A DNA stretch of 64,000 nt from Hevea brasiliensis (lineage: Eukaryota > Streptophyta > Magnoliopsida > Malpighiales > Euphorbiaceae). Below the pieces are notes generated by a model. It was not told where the DNA came from. It saw nothing but the letters and a program-made list of their open reading frames with translations, and made no database searches. The position numbers and the translations under genes were made by a program. Of the stretch, positions 24,437 through 36,487 are shown in pieces; within the stretch, counting starts at the first letter, position 1; each line of letters starts with the position of its first letter. Where the stretch lies: NCBI RefSeq assembly GCF_030052815.1, contig NC_079504.1:54687599-54751598 (forward strand), given 5' to 3'.

Positions 24437-25826
24437 ATGGTCGCTCGAGTGATGAAAAATATCGAAGCTCTTGAAAGAAGTCCAGCAGGCAAGAAACCGA
24501 ATTCTGTGAGAGATGATGGTTTATTGCTACATCAGGGCAGAATGTGCGTTCCTATTGATGTGGAATTAAGACAGATCATTATGAAGGAAGCACATGAGTC
24601 TCCTTTTGCTATGCACCCTGGTGGAACTAAAATATACAGAGGGCTAAAAGAGCATTACTGGTGGATGGGCATGAAGAGAGATATAGCTGAATTTGTTTCC
24701 AAATGCCTAACTTGTCAACAAGTAAAGGCAGAACATCAAGTTCCAGCTGGTTTGTTACATCCTTTGTCGATGCAGTGGAAATGGGAATGAATAACTATGG
24801 ATTTTGTTACAGGACTTCCAAGGATACAGAGTAGTCATGATGCAGTATAGGTTATAGTTGACAGATTGACCAAGTCTACTCACTTTTTGCCAGTTCGGAT
24901 GGACTATAGCCTGGAAAGATTGGCCAGATTGTACATATATGAGATTGTAAAATTGCATGGAGTGCCAGTATCAATTGTATCTGACAGAGATCCTAGGTTC
25001 ACTTCTAGATTTTGGGGTAGTCTTCAGAGAGCCCTAGGAACTAGATTGAACTTCAGCACAGCATTCCACCCGCAGACAGATGGCCAGTCTTAGAGGGTTA
25101 TTCAGATATTGGAGGATATGCTACGGGCTTGTGTGATTGAATTTGAAGGTAGTTGGGATACACACTTGCCTTTGATTGAGTTTGCTTATAACAACAGCTA
25201 ACAATCAAGCATTGGGATGCCTCCGTATGAAGCTTTGTATGGCAGAAAGTGCAGAACTCCCTTATGTTGGGATGAAGTAGGTGAAAGGAAGATGATTGGG
25301 CCAGAAATTGTTCAGCAGACAGAGGAAAATATCATATTGATTAGAGATAGACTCAAGGCTGCATCAGACCGTCAGAAGTCCTATGTTGATATGAAAAGAA
25401 GAGATATTGAATATGCAGTGGGTGATAAGGTATTCCTCAAAGTTTCTCCTTGGAAGAGGATTATGAGATTTGGCAAAAAGGGGAAACCGAGTCCTCGTTT
25501 CATCGGACCATATGAAATTCTGGAAAGAGTGGGTCCTTTGGCATATCGGTTGGCATGACCTCCAGAGCAAGCAAGGATACACAGTGTCTTCCATGTGTCC
25601 ATGTTAAGGAGGTACAGATCTGACCCATCTCATGTACTATCAGTTGAAGAGATTGAGGTAAAACCAGACCTCTCATATGAGAAAGAACCCATAAAAATTA
25701 TGGCTTATGAGGTGAAGCGGTGAGGAACAAGCAGATACACAGTTAAAGTCTTTGTGGAACCATCATTCGGGCGAGGAAGCTACTTGGGAACGTGAAGAGG
25801 ATATGAGGAGACAGCACCCACAGTGT
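24437..25826 (+). pseudogene. C integrase and chromodomain-like C-terminus
   Basis: An H2C2 zinc finger (AMHPGGTKIYRGLKEHYWW..KCLTCQQVKAEH, about 24610-24740), then the catalytic core: MDFVTG; a stop in [15 protein letters not shown] (TAG for TGG at 24848-24850); [31 protein letters not shown]; then TAG for GAG at 25093-25095. The second half 25217-25558 is intact (YGRKCRTPLCWDEVGE..MRFGKKGKPSPRFIGPYE). The C-terminus FHVSMLRRYRSDPSHVL is followed by a frameshifted chromodomain-like tail. Chromodomains in this clade are thought to steer insertion to heterochromatin, in keeping with the nested setting. Confidence 0.9.
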
Positions 25827-25846
25827 TGAGAGAATAATACCGAGTA

Positions 25847-25877
25847 AAATTTGAGCGAAATTTATTTAAGGGAGAAT
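25847..25877 (+). promoter_or_regulatory. Pre-PPT inverted repeat and polypurine tract of C
   Basis: AAATTT..AAATTT at 25847-25863 is an eroded form of the AAATTTCG/CGAAATTT repeat seen in F and H. A purine run AAGGGAGAA follows and ends next to the LTR. Confidence 0.7.
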
Positions 25878-28800
25878 TGCAACACCCCTATGTTGGTAGT
25901 GCGTTCTCTTTGCTGGTGACCCGGTGTTGTCGGACAGCTAGGATGCCTAGAACTACACTTCGATATGAGTGAGGAGACATAAAATAATGAAATACAAGAA
26001 AAGAAAACACAAGAAAAACAAAGGAAAAATAATAGCAAAGAAATGTAACCAAGTTAAGCGAGTCGAGAACCCTATCGATGGGTGGCCTTGCCAGGGAAGT
26101 CACGGCGTGGACCGTTGACTGGCCCTGGACCGCGGGGAACCCTGGAAAATATTTTTAGGACTTAAAGAGACATCAATTGAAGTAGGAATATCATTAGAAA
26201 TATCAAAGAAAAATTAAATTATTAGTACAAGGAAAAGTGAGAAATCGAAAAACAGACAAAACCCGGTATTACCGAAAAATCGGGAATGCAACCCGAACAG
26301 GGGCATTATGGTCATTTGACATCCGAATTGTCTTTTAACCTAAATTTCCATTAAAAATAAATAATATTACACTTAGAAAATAAAATGAAAAATTAATTTG
26401 GTGGTACCTAAAGTAAATAACAAGAATTAAGGGTTTAATGTGGAATAAGTGAGAATTTAACTTATTAAATAATTAATTTGTGTGAGTGGGCCACTAATGA
26501 ATAAAATAAAAACAAAATGGGGCAGCTGTAATTCCATTACACCATCAGAAAGTTCATCTTCTCCAAATGCTCTTAACCTTGCCGAAATGAAGGATTGGAA
26601 GTCCACCATTGCCGTTTTCCTTAAGCTTCATTTAACCTCCTCATTTCACTTCCAATCATTTAGGTTTCTTCATTAAAGATTGTCTACACATCATAAGGAA
26701 GAGCTTGATACCAAAATCAAGAAATTTAGTCAAGGTTTAGCAAGTCCCAACCATAGGTAAGTTTACAATTTTGAATATTGCTTTGTTAAACTTTGTGTAC
26801 ATGTTATGGGTGTGTGCTTGGTGAAGAAAATTTTCAAGTTTGAAGAGTTCTTGATATATCCAGTTTGGACAGCCATGGAGTTGTGTATTTGATGATTTAT
26901 TATTACATATATTTGATGTAAATTCATGTTGAGTAGAGAGATTTAATATCCTAGTAAGTTATTTCCATGAAAATGTGGTGATTGTGTACTTGACTTGGAG
27001 ATTGACGAATTGTGGGACACTTTGGTATTGTAGAACATTTCGGCAGCCTTGGGACTCTTTGATAAATGTATGAGTTCATAAAGATATTGGCAGAATTATG
27101 ACATTGAGGATTGATGGATATGTATATAAATTAGTTGTGTAAAGTGTATGTAGGAATTAGTAATGTTTATGTGTATATGTGATTGTACTTAGACTTTGTA
27201 AATTTGAGTTTATTTGGTGGATTGAGGATGTGTGTAATCTGCCCAAAGTGATTTTAAAGTGAAGTGGTATATGGTTTTGGTAATGTACCAAAACAGAATT
27301 GGTAAGGGAAGTGTACATATAGTAAGGTAAATGTGTCATTGATGTATGTTTAAGCAAGGTGATTAAGGGCAGTATGCATTTTAGCCTATAACTTTAAATG
27401 TGTAACCTCAATTGGTATGAGACCAATTGGAGGTGAAACTAGGCACAAAATGTGCCAACTTTCATTGAGAAAGCATACCAAAATTCTGCTTGCAAGGTGA
27501 CATGAAAAATGACCAATTCGGATTGAGTACAATTGAGGCCTGAAAATTGACCAATTAGGCAGCAGTTAGTATTTAGGCCATAACTCACTCAAAACAGGTC
27601 CAATTGACCTGAAATTTTAACCATGAATAGTTAAGATCCATACCTACAAGTCTTATGAAGACACCAAAGCCCAGAAATGACCATAAGCAAGTCAAACAGC
27701 TTGCACAAGTTCGGGTCCAAAAACTGGCCGAACCAAAATTGACCAAATTGACCTAAAATTGACCTAATTTGATGCCATTTGACCAGCAATAGTATAATGA
27801 CCATAACTTGGTCTACTTAACTCAGAATGACCTAAACTTTTGCCCCGCGTTCCATAAGACATAGATCTACAAGTTTATAGTTTTAACCGAAACCCGAAAA
27901 CCGAGGGAACTAGGTCGTCCGGCTAGGTCAAACTAGTATCCCGGAATCCAGCAAGTTGCATTAAAATGCACTAAACAAGGAAATGAGTTTGGTAAAACGT
28001 ACCAACCCTAAAACCCTATCGAATGTGACATATTAATGACACTAAAACCTAATTTACCTAAAACGCATCGAGGGTCGGTATATTAGGTGATTAAGCAAAT
28101 AATAGCCTTCAGTGAATTACTTATCGAACATTATCGTTAGAGACAGTTTAATTTAGTGCTGAAACACTTCAAATTGTGTTTCTCGATTTACCAAAGACTC
28201 GGGAAAAGGAAGGAAACACTGAGTCCGACAGAGACGATTATCAGAGGTTTGTGCACAACAACTATTTCTTTTGAATTATTTTGAATTGAAATAAATGATG
28301 ACTATTTGCATATTATTGTTTTAAGTTGTGAAATTGTGAAAAATGGTTTGAATGATATTTGATGGATACTTATTGATTGAAAAGCAGCATGGTGGTTTGA
28401 AACCACGGTATCATGTACATTGATTGTATTCCTCGCTAGCTTGTCTAGTGGGATGAATTGAATTCCCTCTCTGGCTGAAGTGTTGAGGTGTGTGCCTGTT
28501 GAGGACGAATAGAGTGAGTACTCATATTTTTGCTAGCTAGCTATGTTATTCCTCATTAGTTATTGACTTTTGGGATGAATTGAATACCTCATTAGCCATC
28601 GGCTTTTGGGATGAATTGAACTTGGGAACATGATTAAAGCTGTGTGTGATTTATTGATGCATATTGTAAGATTGTAAAATGAGTTTAAATTCTTATTGAC
28701 ATTCACTGTCTTTTGAATTTAGCTATGTTTTGATTACTGAGATTTATTGTAATATTGTGTTAAATTTCTTATGACATTTTTGTCTTGAATTGAACTATAG

Positions 28801-29472
28801 TTTTAAGTATCCACTATTTACATGACTTATGAATTGTGATTTAAATTGTATTTGATTAATGTTGTTCACCACTGAGACATTGTCTCGGATAGCTTTATTC
28901 TTTGTCGCGAGTAGACAGACAGACAGAACAGAGACTAAGGTTGCTAGTACCTCCAGTGAGAGACTTAGGGTATAATGAGTATACCAATATTTTGTATTTT
29001 GTAATGTAAAGTATGTTCAGTATGTACATATTGTTGTTGGTTTTGGCAGATTGTAAATAAAAATTATACATTGAAGTTGTAAAATAATTATGAGTTATTT
29101 TGGCTTGTAAAAATTGTATTATATTTCTTTTACCTCAGTCTTTGAAAAATCACTGTGGATTTGAGTTGAGATTTGAAAATCTATTGAAGTGCTTTTTACA
29201 GTTTTTCTGAAGAACTGTTTTATCCAAAATACAGATGGCACTCTGCCAAAATTTTTACACAAACTCCAAATAATTCAAATGTGTTAGTTCTATCACTTCA
29301 GTTCAAAAAGGTTTTTAACACCTGTAAATAGTGCTCACCACTGTAAAAGAAGTAAGAAAAGTTTTTAAAATCCCTTGTAGTGTATTTAATGGATTATCAG
29401 TAGACGGAGTTGGTAATTCATTAGGTATACTACGGGATCATGTTATGCCTTACAGAGGGGTAGGCTGTGACA
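25878..29472 (+). repeat. 3' LTR of element C
   Basis: 3595 bp, starting TGCAACACC (T to C in the usual TGTAAC) and ending CTGTGACA. Close partner of 17557-21143. The hairpin at 28872-28886 has lost one base of its right arm. Confidence 0.93.
29056..29061 (+). terminator. AATAAA polyadenylation signal, C 3' LTR
   Basis: Same position as 20728-20733 in the partner LTR, with TGTA motifs upstream. Confidence 0.5.
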
Positions 29473-29477
29473 TCTGT

Positions 29478-30483
29478 ACTCATCCTCTTTCATCTCATAT
29501 ATAGTCTCTTTATTATTTCCATCCATTATCTTTAACGCGATCCTTTTCGATTGATAATCTACAATCACCTGATGACCTAAAGGGGTTGGTGACAAGTATG
29601 TCATCTTCTGACCCATCTATCGGTATCCTCTTTCAACAGAAGCTACAATGCATATATAGGGGTGAACATAATTAGGGTCTATAAATACATATTTAAAGGT
29701 ATTATAATTAGAAAATATACCTCTGACAACGTCTACCAGGTCTGGCTCCTCCTGAGCCGTAGCGTTCACGTGGGGTGCTATTTTAACCTCGAGCTGTTCT
29801 ATAGTCTCAGAAGCCCTCCATGATGTACTAGCTACCTCTGGTCTCATCGATCTTCTACCCCTCTATACTATTGGGGCAGACCTCTCAGTCGGCAGTAGAG
29901 CAGTGGGAGCACTCCTCTGTGGACAATCTCTCAAAAAATGCTCTGTGGACCCACATATGAAACATCCACCCGTCAGAAGTTTACACTTTCCTCTATGGTT
30001 CTTCTCACAATGTGTACAAACTGGCACCGAGGTTGATCTCCATGCTATAGGACCCACAGAGCTGCCAACTGATACACCTGTCTGACCTCCTCTCCTTGGG
30101 GCAAACCGAAACCTTTACCTCTGTTCTCTGCTTTGAATCTGACCCTGATACCCCCTAGGTCTCTTGCTCTTTGTGATTCTTGCTAGAATGGCTGAGTCGG
30201 ACCCTCTCTTGCGTTACTGTCCCTCTGAGCGCTCATCATTTCTAACTCTCTCTACTGGGGTCTTATATACTGGCTAGGGAGGTGGTGGCATAGCTCTGAT
30301 GACCTAATGGAGCAATTGAGTCATCTGCTCTAGGAAGGCCTGCTGTGTCCTTATTAAAGTACCCAACAATGGTTCTGTTCTACTGCTACTGTGCCCCCGA
30401 CTAGACGCAGGTGTAGGTGCGTGACTCTCTACCTCTTCCTCTATTAGTCTTGGAGACCCGTGCTCTGAAAGATCAGATGCCAT
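29478..30483 (-). pseudogene. Element D gag (capsid-deleted) and protease fragment
   Basis: Read down from the ATG at 30481-30483: MASDLSEHGSPRLIEEEVES, then an FLEQMTQLL segment with two TAG codons nearby. The conserved capsid core (the EQWLERMDRVF block of the relatives) is absent. Next comes an intact zinc knuckle at about 30020-29910, CFICGSTEHFLRDC in CX2CX4HX4C form, preceded by CTHCEKNHRGKC. The protease start is VVRGIFSNYNTFKYVFIDPN, where the Gly-Ser after the active-site aspartate is lost. The frame ends near the C insertion after a TPLGHQVIVD block. Roughly a capsid domain and the reverse transcriptase have been deleted relative to C, F and H. Confidence 0.83.
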
Positions 30484-30606
30484 TGATCCTATAAAATAAA
30501 CAAAGAACAGATCTGCATTAGTGTCACCTCGACTCTATTTAAATGCCCATGCATGTGATGCACTTTATCTATTTTTAACTATCTAGGGCTAGGACTGCCT
30601 AAACTA

Positions 30607-30619
30607 GGCTCTGATACCA
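30607..30619 (-). other. Primer-binding site of D
   Basis: On the minus strand TGGTATCAGAGCC lies a few bases after the 5' LTR. It is a full match to the plant initiator tRNA-Met 3' end complement. Confidence 0.88.
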
Positions 30620-30624
30620 CTAAA

Positions 30625-33600
30625 TGTGATGCCCCTTACTCGTCTACTATATAGCCATGTAAGAAGTGCCACATTTGGTGTCGGAGCACCCTATCTTGTC
30701 TTATCATGTCTATTGTAAATTTTAATATCATTTAAAATAAGTATTCCATATGTGGAAAATCTTTTTTATCACAATTTATCTCTGTGGAAACACAGGCAGA
30801 GCCTCCTCTATTTTATTGGCATCTGGCAGGTTCCAATAGTTACCTGTCAAAAACAATTTCATATATGCCTTATATATCCATAGTCATATCATATCATATC
30901 ATTTCAAGAAATGAAACTCATTCATTCAGATGGAAATTTATATACAAAAGTTTACAAGCTTATTTACAATCCCAAAATATAAATTACATTTATTTACAAT
31001 ACAAAATATAACTACATGATGTTTATATACAATAAACCAAAATACTAAGTCTAGTACATGGGCCCTACCAACAAAATACAAAATACTGAAGTGACTATAG
31101 ATTGTGGTAGATTTGACTGAAGCTCTGTCAGGACACTACTGCTGCGGTTGCAGTTGTGCCCGGTGGGTCTTGATGTCCAATACCTATGCAATGGAAAATG
31201 CAACGCGCTAAGTAAAATTGCTTAGTAGTGCATAATCTTAAAGCAGAATAACTAAATGATTTAAAATGACAGTAACATGTATAATTTCATAATTCTAGGT
31301 CAATTGCATATTTCATAGCACTTTGGAATCAATATATTTATCAGGATTTTATCTATGCATATATTTCATTTTCAGTCCCCTTAAACTCATATCAGTGAAA
31401 TTGTCATCAATTCTAAGACATTTATAAATTTTCTACACTTTGGGAACATTTAAATTTAATAGTATCATTTATGTTCATTCTTATATAGACTAAGTCATTT
31501 ATGACTGTTTTGTACTTTGGAAATAAATTAATTATCAATATCTTTTTCTGTGTATTAATTTCATTCTCTAGCTTTCTAAACTCATATTAGAGTCTTTGGA
31601 ATAATATCAGTGTATTTTATGTCATATCGGTGTATTTCATGTCATATCTGTATATTTGTGCCCAAGTAACCTATAACAAACTATAATGCTAGATACACGG
31701 GAGTATACGGGTTAGACAGCCATATGTCTACCCTGTATACATCTTTCAGGCACGAGGCCAGCTGTCAGGCTTATAAAGCCAGAAATAAAGTTAGGCACAA
31801 TGGCCCATAAGTAGGCATATAGCCTGTGGAACAATTATATCAGACATATATTATCAGTTTATGATTTTTCTCTGTGGGCAGTACTGCTATCTGTAGTCCC
31901 TAATTGGTATACTAATCGATCCAAACTAAATAAATAAGTCTAGGTATACTATGGGCAATTATACATTATTACTTATTTATTTGAAATGTTCATATCACTT
32001 TATAGTGGGAAAATAGGTCCCACATACCCCTTTCATGTGGTTTAGTGTTTAATGGCTTGTTAGGGTTAAATTCCTACCATAAGATAATTTATCTCATGGA
32101 CCTTTGATTGGGTTCAGTTTTTGTGTCTTACATTTACCTATCCATTTGACCAGCTTGTAGCCACTGTTTGGCCACACTTCCTTTATGGAAGTTGTTCCCT
32201 TATGTCTTATCTTTATTTTCCCCTTTGAATCATATCAATTTTATTTTTAGAACTCAAGTTATGGTAGGGTAACCATAATTGATTCATTTCCAAATTCTGG
32301 TTCCTTAACTAGGCAGCTTTTGGACTTAAATTTTTCCTAATTAATGCAACATATTGCAGTCACTTATAGGCATGGTAATCTTCATAAAAATTGTTTTCCT
32401 ATGTCTTATGATCATTGAGAAATTTGAATCACAATTTTTCAACTTTCTTGGAATTATTTATGGCTAATTAACTGACCTGGACTCATATACCCTGTGCCAA
32501 CAGGTGTTCAATTCAAGTCAATGAATGCAGGTCACTTTTTGAGGTTCTTAAATTCATAATTTGAAGAAGGTTCCTAAAACAAGGTTGTAGCCCTATTTCT
32601 TAGGTTTTGGAAACGTATGGCTCATCTCAATTGGATTTTTCTAGTGGGAGATATGACTAAAAGACTGTTCTAGGGCCAAATGAAGTTTGGTCAGATTCCA
32701 GGTTTTGATGCAGTGACTTGTTCCAACTATTTGACCTAGTTCTCTTGATTTTTGGGTTTTGGTCAAAATACCAATTTTGTAAATCTATGTCTTATGGACA
32801 TTTTTCTACTAGTTTCATTACATTTGAGTTCTTGTAGACCAAGTTATGGCCATTTTGCCAAAACTGGTTGGGTAAGTTTATGTCTAGCAGTTTCTGGACA
32901 ACCTAATTTTGGGCAGTTTTGTGACCCAATTTGGGCCAGTAATTTGGTTTGGTTTTAGGCATTTCTGCATTCTGTGGTCTTCATGAAAATTGTAGCTCTA
33001 TATCTAAGCTTTCCAATGGTATCAAATTCAGGTCATTTGGGCCAGTATAGAGGGAGTATGACCAAATGAATATATACTGTTCATTTGGTCATTTTCTGGG
33101 TTTTGTTCAGGGTCATCCGGATTTGGGTAGTGTTTAGGTCAAGTTTTTGATGAAATTTGGGAATGGTATTTTCATGAAAAATGGGATATTTTGGGTCTAG
33201 TTTCACCTCCAATTGGACTCATACCAATTGGAGTCACATAATTTTAGTTATGGTTCATCAAATGCACTGGACTCATTGAGTCCCAACCCTGCAGAAAATG
33301 GCACTCCCAAATATTAAATCTCCTCCAACTTCCTTACTTCAATTTGCATATATAGCACTTCTATAAGTAACAATCTCATTTCAACCAAGTCAATCTCAAC
33401 AATTACATGAAATCCTCAAGTCATGTACACAAACCCTAGTTTCAATTTTCAAACTCAATCTACACCCTTGCAAATCAAATTCTAGCACATTAAACTTTAT
33501 TAATCCACTTCCCTAACAAATTTTAAACAATAAAAACCCATCAAATTCATCTTCTTTTTAGAGCTGCCGAAAATCATGTCTCCCTTTTCTCAAGTTTTTC

Positions 33601-33924
33601 TTTTGATTTTCATGAAATTTATACTTAGTTGAGCATGCTTCTTATACTTATAGAAGAAAGAATAATAGTTACAGCACTAACCTTTTTGGGTGTCTTGTTA
33701 AACTTCCCTTCTACCTCTTTTTATTACTATCAATGACTTCCTTATGCAGTGGGGAGGATTTTTAATGAAAAGGGCTAAGAGTTTTGGTGAGGAAATAAGG
33801 GAAGATTCAAGCTTGAAGCTTAAACAAAAATGGTGGAGAGAGGACCAAGGTGCCGACCATGGGAGAGAGAAGGAGTGGAGGAAGAAGATAAAGGCTTGTG
33901 GTTGGTGGGATTTGTCTTTTATGT

Positions 33925-33986
<62 letters not shown>

Positions 33987-34464
33987 ATGTACTTTAATTT
34001 TTAAAATGTCCATAGGTCTTTTTCTTTTCTTTTCTTTTTTTTCTTTCTCTTTTCTCTTCTTCTTCTTCCTAATTCAATTCATAAATTTTAACTTATGCTA
34101 ATTATCTTAGTCTCTAAATTTTTAATTTGACATTTAGGTCAAAATTCACCTCTGGGGGTGAAATGACCAAAATGCCCTTCGGGGTGATCATCGGGTTATT
34201 ATTATTTTTGTACTAATTAATAAATTCTCAAAATTTTATTTTATTTTCTCTAAATTTTCTTTAACATCTTTAATGTCATTTTTACCTAAATAAACCTTAA
34301 ATTTGGTCCCAAAATTATTTCTTATATTTTCTTAACATTTATTCCATCAATTTAGGTCTCTTTACTATAGTTTAAGTGTAGTTCCAGACATTCTGACTGT
34401 CTAAATAGACATTAGTTGCCGAAAATAGTAGAATATACGGACTACTTACGGTGAAGGCGTTACA
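30625..34464 (-). repeat. 5' LTR of element D
   Basis: 3840 bp, sense start TGTAACGCC at 34464 and end GGCATCACA at 30625. It carries a CTAAG/CTTAG stem (31208-31225), the GACCAAATGAA palindrome (33060-33090), the GGGCATTTTGGTCA block near 34160-34180 and a long (TA)n tract at 33927-33983. Confidence 0.92.
33927..33983. repeat. (TA)n microsatellite in the D 5' LTR
   Basis: About 57 bp of pure TA. The same site in the 3' LTR (about 15014-15031) has only about 18 bp, so the tract changed after insertion. Confidence 0.9.
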
Positions 34465-34469
34465 GTATC

Positions 34470-35952
34470 ATTCCTATGAGGATCATGTTGAGTACCAAAC
34501 TATAGTGATTTTAATTATCTAGACGATCGAATTGTAGAGAAATAATAATTATATCTAAATTGAAAGAAATAAAATCTAAATAATTAACTAAAATAAAATA
34601 CTAAAGGGCAAAGGCATTCTAGAGATAGGGGTTCACACTTCAATCAATTATAAAATCAATCTGATTCGTTCAATAAATGGGAGATTATTACTTTGATGGA
34701 AATTAATCCTAAGTTATCTTAAGTCCTCTCTCAAGGCACTCAAGGTGTATTTTAATTAATATAAACCCTACTTTTGTGGTGATTAAATTAATTAAAACCC
34801 TTTAAGATCTTTGATTAATTTTGAAACTTCACAAAGGTCATCAGCCTATCTCTAGGTTAGATTTCCTAGGTTCAAAATCTCAATTTTCTAATATTAATCT
34901 TCACCTTTCAGTCCTTCAATTAATATCTGTAATTAATACTAAGTGGGTGCCAATACATAGCATGCATTAAGATCACAAGAGATTGAATCAAAGAAAAGAA
35001 TACCCAATGTATTAAATAAAATCAAACCAGATCCATAATGAAATTGAGAGTGCTACACCCTAACCCTAGAATAAAGAGCCTACTCACCCATGGTGAGTTT
35101 TACAATCAAGATTATAAAAAAGATAAAGAGAACACATGAGAAGAAAATAGAGTGAAAGAACCCAGAAGGAGAATTGAAGCCTTGGACTTTTGGAACTTCA
35201 GCTGAAAATCCCTTCTAGCAATCTTGCAGATCCTGTTTCTCCCTTGCCTCCCTTGAGGTTGATGTGCCTCCTTGAATGTAAAAATTGGCTCAATGTAAAT
35301 TCTCCTCCTCTTCAATTCTTCACTTTTATATTTATATCTGGTGTAAAAAACCTAATTTCAGAGCCCTAGAAGCATTAGGAGTCCATCCGGGTTGAGTTGG
35401 AAACAAAAAAAATGCGCATCAGAATCGCTGTCAAGGGACTTTACACAGGCCGTGTAGTGATACACGCCCTGTGTAACTTTCTGCCACTTTTGTTTTTTAA
35501 GTTTTCTTTGTCCAGAAGGTTGTACAGGGTCCAGGAAGTTACATGGAGCAAGTTACACGGCCCGTGTACCGCTTATGGACCTATATTCTTCACGTTTTGA
35601 CCTCCAAATCTCTTCCAAACTCGTCCTTGATTCTGTATTCACATAAAAACACCTGATAAAATATAAAAAATCAATGAATTGAGTTGGATTAACATGTTTT
35701 CTAAAATAATAATGAAGACATATAAAAATAAACATAAAAGGAGACTAGATGCCGACAAAATGCAATGAATGTTAACATTAAATGTCTATATAATTTGATG
35801 TAATCAGATCCCTCCCATGCTCTACAGACAAATAATATGACGATTAGTAAGAATTCAACTTATAAGGAGTAGTTATCCACAATTGTTGGACCTTTGTTTT
35901 CTCTCTCCTTATTTTGAAATTCAATGACGCATTTCATATAAAAGGGCAAGAT
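34470..35952. repeat. Unclassified repeat X, right part
   Basis: It continues X after element D. AT-rich, with no recognisable protein domain. It contains a strong inverted repeat at 35441-35476 and a related palindrome at 35553-35568. The right boundary is unclear and set at the J LTR. It may be a non-autonomous LTR or other element; I could not find its termini. Confidence 0.4.
35441..35476. repeat. Inverted repeat in X (ACAC-GGCC-type)
   Basis: Arms TTACACAGGCCGTGTA and TACACGCCCTGTGTAA pair at 15 of 16 positions around GTGA. A similar TTACACGGCCCGTGTA lies about 77 bp downstream of the second arm. Confidence 0.7.
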
Positions 35953-36051
35953 TGTAATGTCCTAAAATTGCAAATAAAAGAATTTTAGAAATTGAAAATA
36001 TTATTTTATTTTAATGACACCAAATTCTATTTGCAATTTTAGAAATAAAAA

Positions 36052-36053
<2 letters not shown>

Positions 36054-36098
<45 letters not shown>
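36054..36098. repeat. (TTA)n microsatellite
   Basis: Fifteen uninterrupted TTA units inside LTR J. Confidence 0.92.
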
Positions 36099-36099
<1 letters not shown>

Positions 36100-36477
36100 T
36101 TCATAATATTTTATTTTATTTAGATTATAATTGATATAAAATGTCACAAAATCTAAGCCAAATAGGGCCATTAATTAGGAATCCATACCCGAAAGCCTGG
36201 ATTCTTGGCTCACCCAAAGTTGGCTCAAGCTGGCATGGCTCGCACAGCAAAGGCTGGCACAATATGCCTCGCCAACTTTGGCTCAATCTTGGGAATGTTT
36301 GGATGGCATGGCTTGGCTCGGAAGAGTTATGTGATTTGGCACTTACTTGGATAAGCCTCACTAACTTGTCCCGAGATACTCTCACCTAGAATCTCAAGTT
36401 CATTATCTCATCGAAGTTGACGAATGTCTTAGGATTTAGTGGATGTTGTGCAACTACTTACAATGTCTCTCAATTAG

Positions 36478-36487
36478 TATATAAAAG
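36478..36487 (+). promoter_or_regulatory. TATA box of LTR J
   Basis: TATATAAAAG about 200 bp before the LTR end, a normal spacing for a short U5/R region. Confidence 0.55.

Larger units (their letters stand above)
17557..29472 (+). mobile_element. Element C: full-length Tekay-like LTR retrotransposon, plus strand
   Basis: It begins TGTAACACCCC at 17557 and ends GCTGTGACA at 29472, 11916 bp. LTRs are 17557-21143 and 25878-29472. Flanking 5-mers are TCTGC (17552-17556) and TCTGT (29473-29477), a TSD with one transition. The order is LTR, primer-binding site, gag, protease, reverse transcriptase, RNase H, integrase, chromodomain, polypurine tract, LTR. The LTRs are identical over long stretches (for example about 18190-18600 against 26510-26920), so it is probably among the youngest insertions. 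The body nevertheless has many small indels, concentrated at CAG/CTG sites. Confidence 0.94.
8364..34464 (-). mobile_element. Element D: deleted Tekay-like LTR retrotransposon, minus strand, carrying E and C
   Basis: It starts TGTGATGCCCC at 8364 and ends GGCGTTACA at 34464, with a perfect TSD GTATC (8359-8363 and 34465-34469). Without its nested insertions it is about 10.9 kb. Read on the minus strand the order is 5' LTR (30625-34464), primer-binding site, gag with a protease fragment, [element C], RNase H end, integrase, chromodomain, polypurine tract, 3' LTR (8364-15529, holding solo LTR E). The capsid core of gag and all of reverse transcriptase are missing. Any past movement in this form would have needed enzymes from a relative. 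Confidence 0.93.

Noticed and set aside
17552..29477. Doubt over the C target duplication (TCTGC against TCTGT)
   Set aside because: One C/T difference fits later mutation, and TG..CA boundaries, LTR pair, primer-binding site and polypurine tract all agree, so C is kept as a complete insertion.
33744..34101. Several frames with Ile-Tyr repeats on both strands
   Set aside because: Translation of the (TA)n tract in the D LTR.
36125..36389. Overlapping 82- and 86-residue frames on opposite strands in LTR J
   Set aside because: Open on both strands with no domain; they result from local GC-rich sequence inside an LTR.
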